NCBI GenBank assembly: GCA_965214435.1
Contig: OZ243960.1
Coordinates: 1,984,001 to 2,048,000, forward strand
Reading direction: 5' to 3'
Length of the DNA stretch: 64,000 nt
From: Rubrobacter_A sp965214435
GTDB taxonomy: Bacteria > Actinomycetota > Rubrobacteria > Rubrobacterales > Rubrobacteraceae
Within the stretch, counting starts at the first letter, position 1, and each line of letters opens with the position of its first letter. Shown here piece after piece: positions 8,050 to 16,946 of this stretch. A program made the translations under genes and the position numbers. The notes under the pieces were generated by a model that was not told the DNA's origin, made no database searches, and worked only from the letters and a program-made list of their open reading frames with translations.

Positions 8050-9036
8050 ATGAAGGATGTGGCGAAGGAGGCGGGGGTGTCTACGGCTACGGTTTCGCGG
8101 GTTCTGAGCGGCCGGGGCGAGGTCCGGGACGGGACGCGGGAGAAGGTGGCGGCGGCCGCGGAGAAGCTAGATTACCGGCCGAACGCGGTCGCGCGGTCTC
8201 TGCGGGAGCAGAGTACCCGGACGCTGGGGCTGATCATCCCTAACGTACGCAACCCGTTTTTTACGGAGGTGGCGCGGGCGGTCGAGGATGCGGCGCGGGA
8301 GAGGGGATACAGCCTGATGCTCGGCAACACCGACGAAGACCCGGAGAAAGAGGCCGAGTACCTAGATGTCCTGACGGAGAAGCAGGTGGACGGTCTCATC
8401 GTCAGCCCGGCGCGGGCGTCCGTCCCGCGGCTGGAGGCGCTGGCCCGCGACCGGTTCCCGGTCGTATTCCTCGACCGCTATGTAAGGAACGTACAGGCAC
8501 CGGTAGTACGGGCCGACGGGCGGCGGGCGGTAGACGAACTGGTCGGGTACCTGGTGGACCTCGGGCACGAGAGGCTTGGAGTCATCTCCGGGCCGCCGGA
8601 GACGGTACCGGGCCGGGAGCGTTTGGAGGCTTTCTTGAGAGGCGCGGAAGCTCGCGGCGTGCCGGTCGAGGATACTTACATAAAAGTGGGAAATTTCCGC
8701 CGGGAGAGCGGGCTGCGGGCGATGCGGGAGTTGTGGGAGCTTGCCGAACCGCCGACGGCGGTCTTTGCGGCGAACAACCTCATGGCGCTCGGGGCGCTGC
8801 AGGCGCTAAAGCGGGCCGGGGTCCGGGTGCCGGAAGAGATATCTTTCGCGAGCTTTGATGACGTGAGTTGGTTTGAGTTGGCCGCGCCCCCTGTTACGGC
8901 CATCGCCCAGCCGGTCGGGGAGTTGGGGGGTGGGGCTGCCGGGGCGCTTTTAGAGTTAGTAGAAGGAAAGGAGCCGGAGTCTATGATCTTTGAAGCAAAC
9001 CTCGTGGTGCGGGGTTCTTGTAGGAGCCCCCGATGA
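8050..9036 (+). CDS. rbsR: LacI-family regulator of the ribose operon
   Basis: 328-residue repressor: N-terminal LacI helix-turn-helix and hinge (MKDVAKEAGVSTATVSRVLSG...YRPNAVARSLRE) followed by a periplasmic-binding-protein-like sensor domain (TLGLIIPNVRNPFFTEVARAVEDAA... through PVTAIAQPVGELG). ATG 8050 is given, but an in-frame CTG at 8041 would yield the common family start M-A-T-M-K-D-V and stands 5 bp after AAGGAG, a better spacing than the ATG has. First gene of the operon; its stop overlaps the ATPase start by 4 bp. It probably binds the 26-bp dyad upstream and is released by ribose or a phosphate ester of it. Confidence 0.88.
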   Translation: MKDVAKEAGVSTATVSRVLSGRGEVRDGTREKVAAAAEKLDYRPNAVARSLREQSTRTLGLIIPNVRNPFFTEVARAVEDAARERGYSLMLGNTDEDPEKEAEYLDVLTEKQVDGLIVSPARASVPRLEALARDRFPVVFLDRYVRNVQAPVVRADGRRAVDELVGYLVDLGHERLGVISGPPETVPGRERLEAFLRGAEARGVPVEDTYIKVGNFRRESGLRAMRELWELAEPPTAVFAANNLMALGALQALKRAGVRVPEEISFASFDDVSWFELAAPPVTAIAQPVGELGGGAAGALLELVEGKEPESMIFEANLVVRGSCRSPR

Positions 9037-10529
9037 GCCCGCTCTTGGAGATGCGCGGTATTACCAAGAAGTTCCCCGGTGTTAAGGCGCTCGATGGGGT
9101 GGACTTCGAGCTAGAGAAGGGTGAGGTGCACGTCCTGCTCGGGGAGAACGGGGCCGGCAAAAGCACGCTCATAAAGATGCTCTCCGGGGCGGATAGCCCG
9201 GATGAAGGTGAGATTCTGCTAGACGGTGAAAAGGTGAACATCTCTTCTTCGATGGAAGCCCAGAGGCTCGGTATCGCGACCATCTACCAGGAGTTTAACC
9301 TGGTGCCCCAACTCACCGTCGCGGAGAACATATTCCTCGGGCGCCAGCCGCGGCGGTTCGGCTTTGTAAATCGTCGTAAGATGCGAACCGACGCCGAAGA
9401 GTTGCTGGAGAGGATAAAGGTTCGTGTACAGCCGGGCGCCCGGGTCGATTCCCTCGGGGTCGCCCAGCGCCAGATGGTCGAGATAGCCAAAGCTCTGAGC
9501 CTGGATGCCCGTATATTAATTATGGATGAGCCTACCGCCTCGCTCTCGGGCCAGGAGGTCGAGCGGCTATTAGAGATCATCCGGGGCCTCCAGAAAGACG
9601 AGGTCGGGATTGTTTTTATCTCGCATCACCTGGAAGAGGTGACCGAGATCGGGGATCGGGTAACCGTCCTGCGCGACGGTGAGTACGTCGACCAGGTACC
9701 GGCCAGCGTCGAACACTCGGAGTTCGTGCGGCTGATGGTCGGCCGGGATATCGAAGACCAGTTTCCCCGCCGCAAGCCCGAAACGGGAGACGTGCTGCTG
9801 GAGGTCAAGAACCTTTCACGTAAAGGCGTCCTGGAAGATATCTCCTTCGAGGTCCGGGCCGGAGAGGTTGTCGGCGTCTCCGGCATCGTCGGTGCGGGGA
9901 GAACGGAGCTTGCCGAGGCTATATTCGGCGCAGAACCGGCGGACTCCGGGGAGGTCGTGATCGGCGGCCGTTCTCTGAAGCCTGGAGATCCCGGAGAAGC
10001 GAAGAACCAGGGCATAGGCTTTATTACCGAAGACCGCCAGGGGGAGGGTATAGTGCCACCCTTGTCGGTTGCCGAGAACCTGGGGCTCGCCGCACTCGCA
10101 CAGAACACACGGGCTGGCTTCGTGAGCCGCGGGCGGCGGCGGCGGCAGGCGGAGAAGATGATCGAGGACTTGAACATCCGCACGCCGGGAGCGGGGCAGG
10201 AGATCCGGTACCTGTCAGGGGGTAACCAGCAGAAGGCGGTCATCGGGAAGTGGCTCCTGGCCGACTCGAAAGTCCTGATCATGGACGAGCCGACCCGCGG
10301 CATAGATGTCGGGGCGAAGGTCGAGATCTACGAGCTCATAAACGAGCTAACCGAGAACGGGGCCGGCATCTTGATGATCTCCAGCGAGCTTCCGGAAGTG
10401 CTCGGGATGAGCGACCGCATCCTCGTGATGAGCGGTGGACGGATTACCGGCGAGCTATCCGCCGAAGAGGCGACTCAAGAGAGCGTTATGGAACTAGCCA
10501 CAAAAGGGGAGGAGGCCGCCGTTGAGTAG
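9033..10529 (+). CDS. rbsA: Ribose ABC transporter ATPase (two ATP-binding halves)
   Basis: 498 residues with the double-ATPase architecture of RbsA/XylG/AraG importers. First half: Walker A GENGAGKST (37-45), Walker B ILIMDEPTASLS, signature-like LGVAQRQMVEIAKAL. Second half: degenerate Walker A GIVGAGRTE, signature LSGGNQQKAVIGKWL and Walker B VLIMDEPTRGIDVGAK. This degenerate second P-loop is normal for the family. Energises carbohydrate uptake with the permease and lipoprotein encoded next. Starts within the regulator stop (ATGA). Confidence 0.92.
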   Translation: MSPLLEMRGITKKFPGVKALDGVDFELEKGEVHVLLGENGAGKSTLIKMLSGADSPDEGEILLDGEKVNISSSMEAQRLGIATIYQEFNLVPQLTVAENIFLGRQPRRFGFVNRRKMRTDAEELLERIKVRVQPGARVDSLGVAQRQMVEIAKALSLDARILIMDEPTASLSGQEVERLLEIIRGLQKDEVGIVFISHHLEEVTEIGDRVTVLRDGEYVDQVPASVEHSEFVRLMVGRDIEDQFPRRKPETGDVLLEVKNLSRKGVLEDISFEVRAGEVVGVSGIVGAGRTELAEAIFGAEPADSGEVVIGGRSLKPGDPGEAKNQGIGFITEDRQGEGIVPPLSVAENLGLAALAQNTRAGFVSRGRRRRQAEKMIEDLNIRTPGAGQEIRYLSGGNQQKAVIGKWLLADSKVLIMDEPTRGIDVGAKVEIYELINELTENGAGILMISSELPEVLGMSDRILVMSGGRITGELSAEEATQESVMELATKGEEAAVE

Positions 10530-11478
10530 CATAGCCCAGAGGATAAACCCTAGACAGTTGCTGGCGCGCAGCGGACCGCTCGGCGGGCTCATAATCCTCG
10601 TCATTATTATGACTTTCCTGTCGCCGTTCTTTTTGACGTTCGCCAACCTCTTTAACGTAGCGACCCAGATAGCGGTCATCGCCATCCTCGCCTTCGGACA
10701 AACATTCGTGATCGTCTCGGGCGGCATAGACCTATCCGTTGGGAGCGTTCTGGCCCTCTCCAGCATAGTCTTCGGCTGGGCTACGGCGGTTGCTGGTCTG
10801 CCGCTGCCCGTGGCCCTGATCCTGGGCCTTGGCGCTGGAGCGGGGGCGGGCCTGGTAAACGGGTTGGCGATAACGCTCGGCCGGTTGCCACCGTTTATCG
10901 CAACGCTCGCGATGCTAAGTGTGGCAAGAGGTCTGGCCCTCGTCATCTCCGGCGGCCAGCCGCTAAATCCTATACCACAGGTTGTAAGGACTCTGGGCGG
11001 CGGTGACCTCTTCGGGATTATCCCGCTGCCGGTGATTCTGCTGATCTTTATGTGGGCGCTTACGACCATAATCTTGCGGAGCACCTACCCGGGGCGCTGC
11101 ATGTACGCCATCGGCGGCAACGAGGAGGCGACCCGACTCTCGGGTATAAACGTCTTCCGGCAGAAGCTGCTCGTGTACACCCTCTCCGGTCTATTCGCGG
11201 CTGTTGCCGGGCTACTGTTGACCGCCCGGCTCGCCTCTGCCCAGCCGCAGGCGGGTTTTACGTTCGAGTTGGACGCTATCGCGGCGGTCGTGATCGGGGG
11301 CGCGAGCCTCGCGGGCGGGGTGGGCTCGGCGTCGGGGACGCTGGTCGGGGCGCTGATCCTGGGTGTCCTGCGTAATGGGTTGAACCTGCTGAACGTCTCA
11401 TCTTTCTGGCAGCAGGTGGTGATCGGGGCCGTCATAGCCCTCGCGGTAATGACCGACACGCTTAGAAGGAGGAAGTAA
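10522..11478 (+). CDS. rbsC: Ribose ABC transporter permease
   Basis: 318-residue integral membrane subunit with about nine to ten hydrophobic helices. The signatures VIVSGGIDLSVGSVLALS, YAIGGNEEATRLSGINV and ELDAIAAVVIGGASLAGGVGS define the BPD_transp_2 (RbsC/AraH) family. The start is TTG at 10522, preceded by GGGGAGGAGG inside the rbsA end, and the two genes overlap by 8 bp. A final basic TLRRRK tail faces the cytoplasm. Confidence 0.9.
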   Translation: MSSIAQRINPRQLLARSGPLGGLIILVIIMTFLSPFFLTFANLFNVATQIAVIAILAFGQTFVIVSGGIDLSVGSVLALSSIVFGWATAVAGLPLPVALILGLGAGAGAGLVNGLAITLGRLPPFIATLAMLSVARGLALVISGGQPLNPIPQVVRTLGGGDLFGIIPLPVILLIFMWALTTIILRSTYPGRCMYAIGGNEEATRLSGINVFRQKLLVYTLSGLFAAVAGLLLTARLASAQPQAGFTFELDAIAAVVIGGASLAGGVGSASGTLVGALILGVLRNGLNLLNVSSFWQQVVIGAVIALAVMTDTLRRRK

Positions 11479-12482
11479 TGCAAAGACTAATCTTAGGAAA
11501 CCGGCTCTGGAAGAGAGTAACCGTCCTGCTCGCGGCGCTGGTGATGCTCGCTGCAGCTTCGCTGGCCGCCGGCTGCGGCGGGGGAGACCAGGGCGGAGAA
11601 AACGGTGGCGACGGCGGACCGAGGCTCGCGCTCTCTATCTCCACACTGAACAACCCGTTCTTCGTGGCTTTGCGCGATGGGGCCGAGCAAGCGGCGAACG
11701 AGGCCGGGGGAAGCCTGGAGGTAGCCAATGCTCAGAACGACGCTTCCCAGCAGCTAAACGACGTACAGAACCTCGTTACCCAGCAGTTCGACGCGATACT
11801 GGTAAACCCGGTGGATACGGATGCCATAGTACCCTCCATCCAGGCCGCAAACCAGGCGAGAATACCGGTAATAGCGCTGGACCGTAAAGCGGCTGGCGGG
11901 GAGGTCGCCACGGTCATCGCCTCGGATAACGTTCGGGGTGGTGAAATTGGTGGACAGAAATTAATAGACCTCGTCGGCAATGGTCCCGTAGCCCAGCTAG
12001 AAGGTGTCCCCGGTACCTCGGCGGCCCGCGAACGGGGACAGGGCTTCCAGCAAGCTATAGACGGCCAGAACGCTGTGGAGCTAGTCGCCAGCCAGCCGGC
12101 GGGCTTCGACCGTAGCCAGGCTCTCAACGTCACCCAGAATATTTTACAGTCGACCCCGGAGGTAAAAGGTATCTTCGCCCAGAATGACGAAATGGCCCTC
12201 GGCGCGGTCCAAGCCCTCGGCGACCGGGCCGGCAGTGAGGTCAAGATCGTTGGTTTCGACGGAATAGACGACGCGCTGCAGGCAGTCCAGGACGGCACGA
12301 TGAACGCCACCGTTGCCCAGCAACCGGGTAGGATCGGCACGCTGGGCGTAGAGAACGCCGTAAAGGCGATAGATGGCGAAGATTTGCCCGACAAGATCGG
12401 TGTCGAAGTGGTCCTCGTGACCCAAGATAACGTCTCCGAGTTCATGAGCGGTAACTTGGAAGGTGGCACTACAGGTGGCTGA
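11478..12482 (+). CDS. rbsB: Ribose-type substrate-binding lipoprotein
   Basis: 334-residue extracytoplasmic receptor. A signal peptide ends in the lipobox LAAGC (Cys33), so it is anchored to the outer face of the membrane by lipid, followed by a Gly-rich linker. The mature domain (LALSISTLNNPFFVALRDGAEQAANEAGG... VNPVDTDAIVPSIQAAN... FAQNDEMALGAVQAL) is a Peripla_BP_4 fold of the RbsB type. Start ATG shares its A with the rbsC stop (TAATG). Sugar specificity is inferred from the ribokinase and pyranase downstream. Confidence 0.92.
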   Translation: MQRLILGNRLWKRVTVLLAALVMLAAASLAAGCGGGDQGGENGGDGGPRLALSISTLNNPFFVALRDGAEQAANEAGGSLEVANAQNDASQQLNDVQNLVTQQFDAILVNPVDTDAIVPSIQAANQARIPVIALDRKAAGGEVATVIASDNVRGGEIGGQKLIDLVGNGPVAQLEGVPGTSAARERGQGFQQAIDGQNAVELVASQPAGFDRSQALNVTQNILQSTPEVKGIFAQNDEMALGAVQALGDRAGSEVKIVGFDGIDDALQAVQDGTMNATVAQQPGRIGTLGVENAVKAIDGEDLPDKIGVEVVLVTQDNVSEFMSGNLEGGTTGG

Positions 12483-13380
12483 CGTGTTCGTCGTGGGCTC
12501 TATAAACCAAGACTTCGTTCTGAAGGTCGAGAAGCGCCCCGAACCGGGCGAGACTGTAACCGACGCCGAACTCATCCTCCACAACGGTGGCAAAGGCGCG
12601 AACCAGGCCGCCGCCGCTGCCCTCCTCGGCGCTTCCGTAGCCATGCTCGGCCGCGTGGGAGACGACGGGCTCGGCGAGCCGCTGGTAGAGGCGCTGGGAG
12701 AGAAAGGCGTAGACACGGACCTCGTAGAAATTGTTGAAGAGGAGTCTACCGGCTCGGCCTTTATAACCCTCACTCCGGATGGGGAGAATGCCATCACCGT
12801 GGCACCCGGAGCGAACCGCCGTCTGAGGACAGCGGATATAGAGGCGGCCTCGGAAGCTATCCGGGAGTCGCGGATACTAGTTGTCCAGATGGAGGTTTCC
12901 CCGGAGACCGTCGAGAAAGCCGTCGAGGTCGCCGCCGCCGAAGGTACCCGGGTCCTGCTCAACCTCGCCCCGCCGTTTGAGGTGCCGAAAACGGTGCTCG
13001 AAAAGCTCGACCCGCTGGTGGTGAACGAGCACGAGGCGGCTTTCCTGCTCGGGAGCCGGGTGGAAGGCGTGGACGGGGCCGTATCGGCGGCCTCGGAGCT
13101 TTTGGATCTAGGGCCTCTATCTGTCGTTGTAACCCTCGGAGCCGCCGGAGCAGTCTACGCTATAGAAGACTACACCGGACACGTCCCGGCTCCGGATACG
13201 GAGGTAGTAGATACCACCGGTGCTGGGGACGCTTTTGTAGGAGCCCTGGCTGCCAAGCTCTCTAAGGGAAACGGACTGGAGGATGCTGTGTCCTACGCTG
13301 TCCGGGCGGGAGCAGCGGCGGTCACCAAAGACGGTGCTCAGGGTTCGTTGCCGACCCCGGAGGTACTGGAGAATCTGTGA
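12475..13380 (+). CDS. rbsK: Ribokinase
   Basis: PfkB-family kinase that phosphorylates D-ribose at O5. Motifs: N-terminal VGSINQDFVLKVEKRPEPGETV, the sugar-binding HNGGKGANQAAAAALLGA and the catalytic/anion-hole DTTGAGDAFVGALAAKL. About 301 residues, normal length. GTG 12475 (M-A-D-V-F-V-V-G-S) is chosen because the earlier GTG 12463 would coincide with the only Shine-Dalgarno-like stretch, GGAAGG. The gene overlaps the end of rbsB by 8 bp and its own stop overlaps rbsD by 4 bp. Confidence 0.92.
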   Translation: MADVFVVGSINQDFVLKVEKRPEPGETVTDAELILHNGGKGANQAAAAALLGASVAMLGRVGDDGLGEPLVEALGEKGVDTDLVEIVEEESTGSAFITLTPDGENAITVAPGANRRLRTADIEAASEAIRESRILVVQMEVSPETVEKAVEVAAAEGTRVLLNLAPPFEVPKTVLEKLDPLVVNEHEAAFLLGSRVEGVDGAVSAASELLDLGPLSVVVTLGAAGAVYAIEDYTGHVPAPDTEVVDTTGAGDAFVGALAAKLSKGNGLEDAVSYAVRAGAAAVTKDGAQGSLPTPEVLENL

Positions 13381-13766
13381 AACGCGGCGGCATAATCAAC
13401 GCCCAACTCGCGGGGGCTCTGGCCCGGCTGGGTCACACGGATGAGCTTGTGGTGTGCGACGCCGGGCTGCCGATACCGGACGGTCCAGAGGTTGTGGACC
13501 TGGCGTTCCGGTTCGGCGTACCATCGTTTGAGACCGTACTCGATGGGTTATTTGAAGAGTTAGTCATAGAAGGCGCCGTAGTCGCCGAAGAAGCCGCGAA
13601 CGAGAACGCCGAAGTTTTCGCGCTTTTCGAGAGCCGGCTTCCCGGGTTTGAGATGGTTGCGCACGAGGAGTTGAAGCGCCGGGTCTCGGGCGCGCGGCTC
13701 GTGGTCCGGACCGGGGAGGCCACGCCGTTCTCGAACGTAGTTTTGCGCTGTGGAGTGCCCTTCTAA
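13377..13766 (+). CDS. rbsD: D-ribose pyranase
   Basis: 129-residue enzyme that interconverts the beta-pyranose and furanose forms of ribose so that ribokinase can act. The start KRGGIINAQLAGALARLGHTDELVVCDAGLPIP is the RbsD signature with the catalytic His and Asp, and the C-terminal VVRTGEATPFSNVVLRCGVPF is the conserved oligomer-interface and active-site segment. GTG start in a 4-bp overlap with rbsK. Last gene of the operon. Confidence 0.93.
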   Translation: MKRGGIINAQLAGALARLGHTDELVVCDAGLPIPDGPEVVDLAFRFGVPSFETVLDGLFEELVIEGAVVAEEAANENAEVFALFESRLPGFEMVAHEELKRRVSGARLVVRTGEATPFSNVVLRCGVPF

Positions 13767-13974
13767 ACGGAATTCAAGAACAAAACAATCATTTAAGACA
13801 TGTGTGGCTGTGCACCACGAAAACTAAAAGCTTTCTACAAAGAATAGTTAGTACGGTACTCTGATAAACGTAGAAAAGCATCATTTGAAAGATGTATTCT
13901 ACATCGAATGGTTTTATCTTGAACACTGATGGAGTCTACTTGCTTATAGAGCTTGATCACTTGTTGTTGAAGTC
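13767..13974. other. AT-rich intergenic stretch, no gene seen
   Basis: About 208 bp, clearly richer in A and T than its surroundings, marking the junction between the ribose operon and the lower-GC AraC/CPBP block. No terminator or clear promoter was recognised. Confidence 0.5.
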
Positions 13975-14937
13975 GTGGGGTTTCTACAGATGAGCGGTAT
14001 GCTGAGTGGTCCAAGGGTTTACCATATCGAAGTTTTCCCACCACACCCTGCACTCGCTCCCTTTATACAATGTTACCGAAGGCTTTCGACCGCATGCGAT
14101 GTTCATACTGGGTTTCCTGAGCCTGCTGTCGTTACCGACTCTGTCTCTGACTTGCCCCTCTGGCCGGGGGCTACTTCTGAAATATGTCTAATTTTCGGTG
14201 GGCGCTTTAAACTCGAAGACGGCCTCTCTGCCTTCTCAGCGGAGATACAGGAAGGCTTTGTGGTAGGACCGAAGACCAGGGTGGATCGGGCAAAGTTTAG
14301 TCCGGGCATCGAGCTTATCAACGTCAGCTTTGCTCCCGGCGGCGCGGCGGCTCTTCTGGGCGTGGGCGCACATGAGGTCTCTGGTCGCTATGTAAGCCTC
14401 GAAGATCTAGGGGGTAGCTCGTTAACGGGTTGGGACGGCGCTACCGCCGAGTACCTGGGAAATGTGCCAGCTACAGAGAAGGTTGCCAGTATCGAAAGTT
14501 GGTTGCTGGATCGGCACGCCCGACGCAGCCCGCGCGGGCGTGGTGTAGGGCTAAACGCGAACGTGGCACGCGCCCTTAACTTGATGGACACCTCCGGAGG
14601 CAAGATATCTGTACAGGGGCTGGAGAATGAGTTGGGCATATCACGCCGTACCCTCGAACAGCTTTTTAGAGATCATGTGGGAATTTCGCCTAAAGAATAC
14701 GCCAGGCTGGCCCGTGTTCAACGGGCGAAGCGCATGATCTCCGTTGTATCAGATGGAATGTCCAACGCGCCGTATAGCCTAGGGCTCATAGCGCACCAGT
14801 GCGGTTACCACGACCAGTCGCACATGACCAAAGAGTTTAGCCGCGTCGCCGGCCTCACACCCGCCGCGTTGCGGAGTTTGCCAATAAAAGACGGAATTAG
14901 CGCATTTTTACAAGACCCTCCAGAGATAGCTATCTAA
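13975..14937 (+). CDS. AraC-family transcriptional regulator
   Basis: 320 residues: a variable N-terminal sensor (about 1-200, resembling the DUF6597 type found in AraC proteins) and a C-terminal double helix-turn-helix (about 205-305) reading VQGLENELGISRRTLEQLFRDHVGISPKEYARLARVQRA and SLGLIAHQCGYHDQSHMTKEFSRVAGLTPAALR. GTG 13975 or ATG 13990 could start it. The inducer is unknown. Codon use and base composition are less GC-biased than in neighbouring operons. A CPBP protease gene follows 135 bp later on the same strand. Confidence 0.85.
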   Translation: MGFLQMSGMLSGPRVYHIEVFPPHPALAPFIQCYRRLSTACDVHTGFPEPAVVTDSVSDLPLWPGATSEICLIFGGRFKLEDGLSAFSAEIQEGFVVGPKTRVDRAKFSPGIELINVSFAPGGAAALLGVGAHEVSGRYVSLEDLGGSSLTGWDGATAEYLGNVPATEKVASIESWLLDRHARRSPRGRGVGLNANVARALNLMDTSGGKISVQGLENELGISRRTLEQLFRDHVGISPKEYARLARVQRAKRMISVVSDGMSNAPYSLGLIAHQCGYHDQSHMTKEFSRVAGLTPAALRSLPIKDGISAFLQDPPEIAI

Positions 14938-15072
14938 GCTACCCGAAGTTCTCAAAGAAGCGGCAAATAAAAAAGCAGCGTTGACCGGGGGCAGGTGGTT
15001 AGACTTTGACAACCAGACATACGAAGCGCCGGACTGAAAGAAACGAGCACGGTCTTCAACCCGCTGGAGACC

Positions 15073-15951
15073 ATGATGGACGTTAAACGAGAGCAGTACG
15101 TAGCCAATGGAGAGCCCCGTAGGTGGGCAGGTTTCATCGGCCGCCACCCGCTAGTCTTTACATTGTTGATGACTGCAGACTTTACAGCGACGCTTTGGTT
15201 TACCGGCTTGATCGCGGCCCCGGTTGTAGGCATCTTTTCGGATAGTTACCTCGTTGAGGACTTATTTTGGTACCTCTTTATGTCGGTGGTCTTCGCCGGA
15301 CTCCTGCTCTACCTCGGCTGGTGGCGTTCGGCGGGCTTCACGCCCTTTGGCGAGTGGCGTCTCTCTTCGCGAGTCCTTTGGCTTCCCGTGCTGTGGGCAG
15401 TGGCTTACTTCGCCGTGCTGGCTCTGCTCTCCGACATCGGTTATGATTTTTCCGCTTCCAATCTGCCCGTAATTTTAATAGCTGCCCCCACGGAGCTCTT
15501 GGTCGGCTTCGAGGAAGAGGTGATCTTTCGGGGCGTGATCTTATTCGGGCTGCTGTGGGCCTGGCGAGAAAAGCCCCGCGGAGTGTTGTGGGCGGTCTTA
15601 TTATCCAGTGCTCTCTTCGGGCTAATGCACGCGCAAAACACGATCCTCTACGGTTCTCCCGTAGACCTCACAGCTTCGCAGGTGTGCTCCGCTTTCCTTT
15701 TCGGCCTCGGAATGGCGGGCTTGGTGCTCGCCACCAACGCACTGTGGCCGGCAGTCATTTTTCATGCTGTCACCAACCTTTCCGGAGCATTTCAAGGTCT
15801 TTATACTATTGCCCAAGACACCTCCGACGTTCAGAGTACGGTAGGATTTAATACTGCTAGCATTTTGTTCAACATACCGCTTGGCATCTATGGTTTGTAT
15901 GTCATCCGTCGCCGAAGGCACCGGGTGGATACGGCAAATCCACCACAATGA
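15073..15951 (+). CDS. CPBP-family intramembrane glutamic-type protease
   Basis: 292-residue polytopic membrane protein with the three conserved CPBP (CAAX/Abi) motifs: EEEVIFRG, FGLMHAQN and FHAVTN, holding the catalytic Glu pair and two His residues inside the membrane. Family members process prenylated or membrane proteins, or protect against bacteriocins; the substrate here is unknown. ATG start is not preceded by a strong ribosome site. A second, broken CPBP gene lies just downstream. Confidence 0.88.
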   Translation: MMDVKREQYVANGEPRRWAGFIGRHPLVFTLLMTADFTATLWFTGLIAAPVVGIFSDSYLVEDLFWYLFMSVVFAGLLLYLGWWRSAGFTPFGEWRLSSRVLWLPVLWAVAYFAVLALLSDIGYDFSASNLPVILIAAPTELLVGFEEEVIFRGVILFGLLWAWREKPRGVLWAVLLSSALFGLMHAQNTILYGSPVDLTASQVCSAFLFGLGMAGLVLATNALWPAVIFHAVTNLSGAFQGLYTIAQDTSDVQSTVGFNTASILFNIPLGIYGLYVIRRRRHRVDTANPPQ

Positions 15952-16062
15952 TTGCTGTGTTTAGCATCTTTCTAAAACGATTTGAACCTTCTCGGAATTG
16001 CGAATGGCGGGAACAGTGAAAAGGTGGCGGTTGAGCTAAATCATGGGAGCTAGATTACGGAT

Positions 16063-16835
16063 GTGAACATCATCGATTCCCTGGTCACCATTGCTATGTA
16101 TTTCGCTGTACTTTCTCCTGTAGTGCTGTTGGCGTGGTGGACTTCCCGCAACAAGAGAACCAACGAGGGATTGCGTCCTCTAGCCGCTGCCACGGTGTTC
16201 TTCGCCGTTTATTTTCTCCTGCTGCTGAATGTTCCACAGGTTGGGTTTTTCGAGAACCTGGAGTTCCCCTGGCAGAATAAGTTGCTGGCTTTCGCACTAG
16301 CCCTACTGTTTGTTTGGCTGTGGCGAGGACTATCCCCTCGCGAAGTCGGACTCGAGGCTCCTGTGGGGGCAGCTCCTTGCGACCGATACTCATAGCGTCG
16401 GGGCTTCTGGTGGCGCTCATTGTGCTCACCTCTTACCTTGTGTTTGCGACCACTCCAGGAGGCGTAGAGTTTCCGGGCCTCGAAACGCTTTTGTTTCAGC
16501 TAACCGTACCCGGATTAGATGAGGAGTTATTCTATCGGGGCATCTTGTTGGTGCTAATCGACCGGACGTTCGCCGCCCGACGGATGTTATAGGGAGTGCA
16601 GATAGGATGGGGGCTGGTAATCACGACCCTGCTGTTCGGGATCAGTCACGGACTGTCATTCGACAACGGCCTTACATTTGAGCCTACCGCTGCCCTCATA
16701 ACAGGTATATATGGATTCGTATTTTGTTGGGTACGCTACCGCTCCGGTAGTATCTGGCCGGCAGTAATCCTTCATAACGCTACCAACATGCTCACTTTCA
16801 CCTTGCCTTGGTTGTTATCATTATTATTACTCTAG
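16063..16835 (+). pseudogene. Second CPBP-family protease, disrupted by a frameshift and an in-frame TAG
   Basis: The coding signal runs through three pieces that together make one CPBP protein: 16063-16370 (N-terminal helices), about 16370-16589 in the -1 frame (helix then DEELFYRG), and 16593-16835 in that same frame after a TAG at 16590-16592 (LFGISHG, HNATNML). The frame change is best explained by loss of one base near the GGGGG run at 16365-16369. All three active-site motifs persist, so decay looks recent. Two separate lesions argue against programmed recoding. Confidence 0.75.
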
Positions 16836-16946
16836 GTAGTTTAATCAGCAGCTTCGTAATCTAGTATAGAAACCGCACTTTCTCAGACGGTCTATTGAAG
16901 GAGGTTTCCAAAGGTTCTTACTCTTGAAGCTCGGGGAGACCAAGAG

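Noticed and set aside
15622..16592. CRISPR or defence island at the CPBP/AraC block
   Set aside because: No repeats, nucleases or toxin-antitoxin genes; Abi-named CPBP domains alone do not show phage defence.
16360..16595. Programmed -1 frameshift and stop-codon readthrough in the second CPBP gene
   Set aside because: GGGGG is not a typical slippery heptamer, no downstream structure was seen, and a second independent TAG lesion fits decay better.
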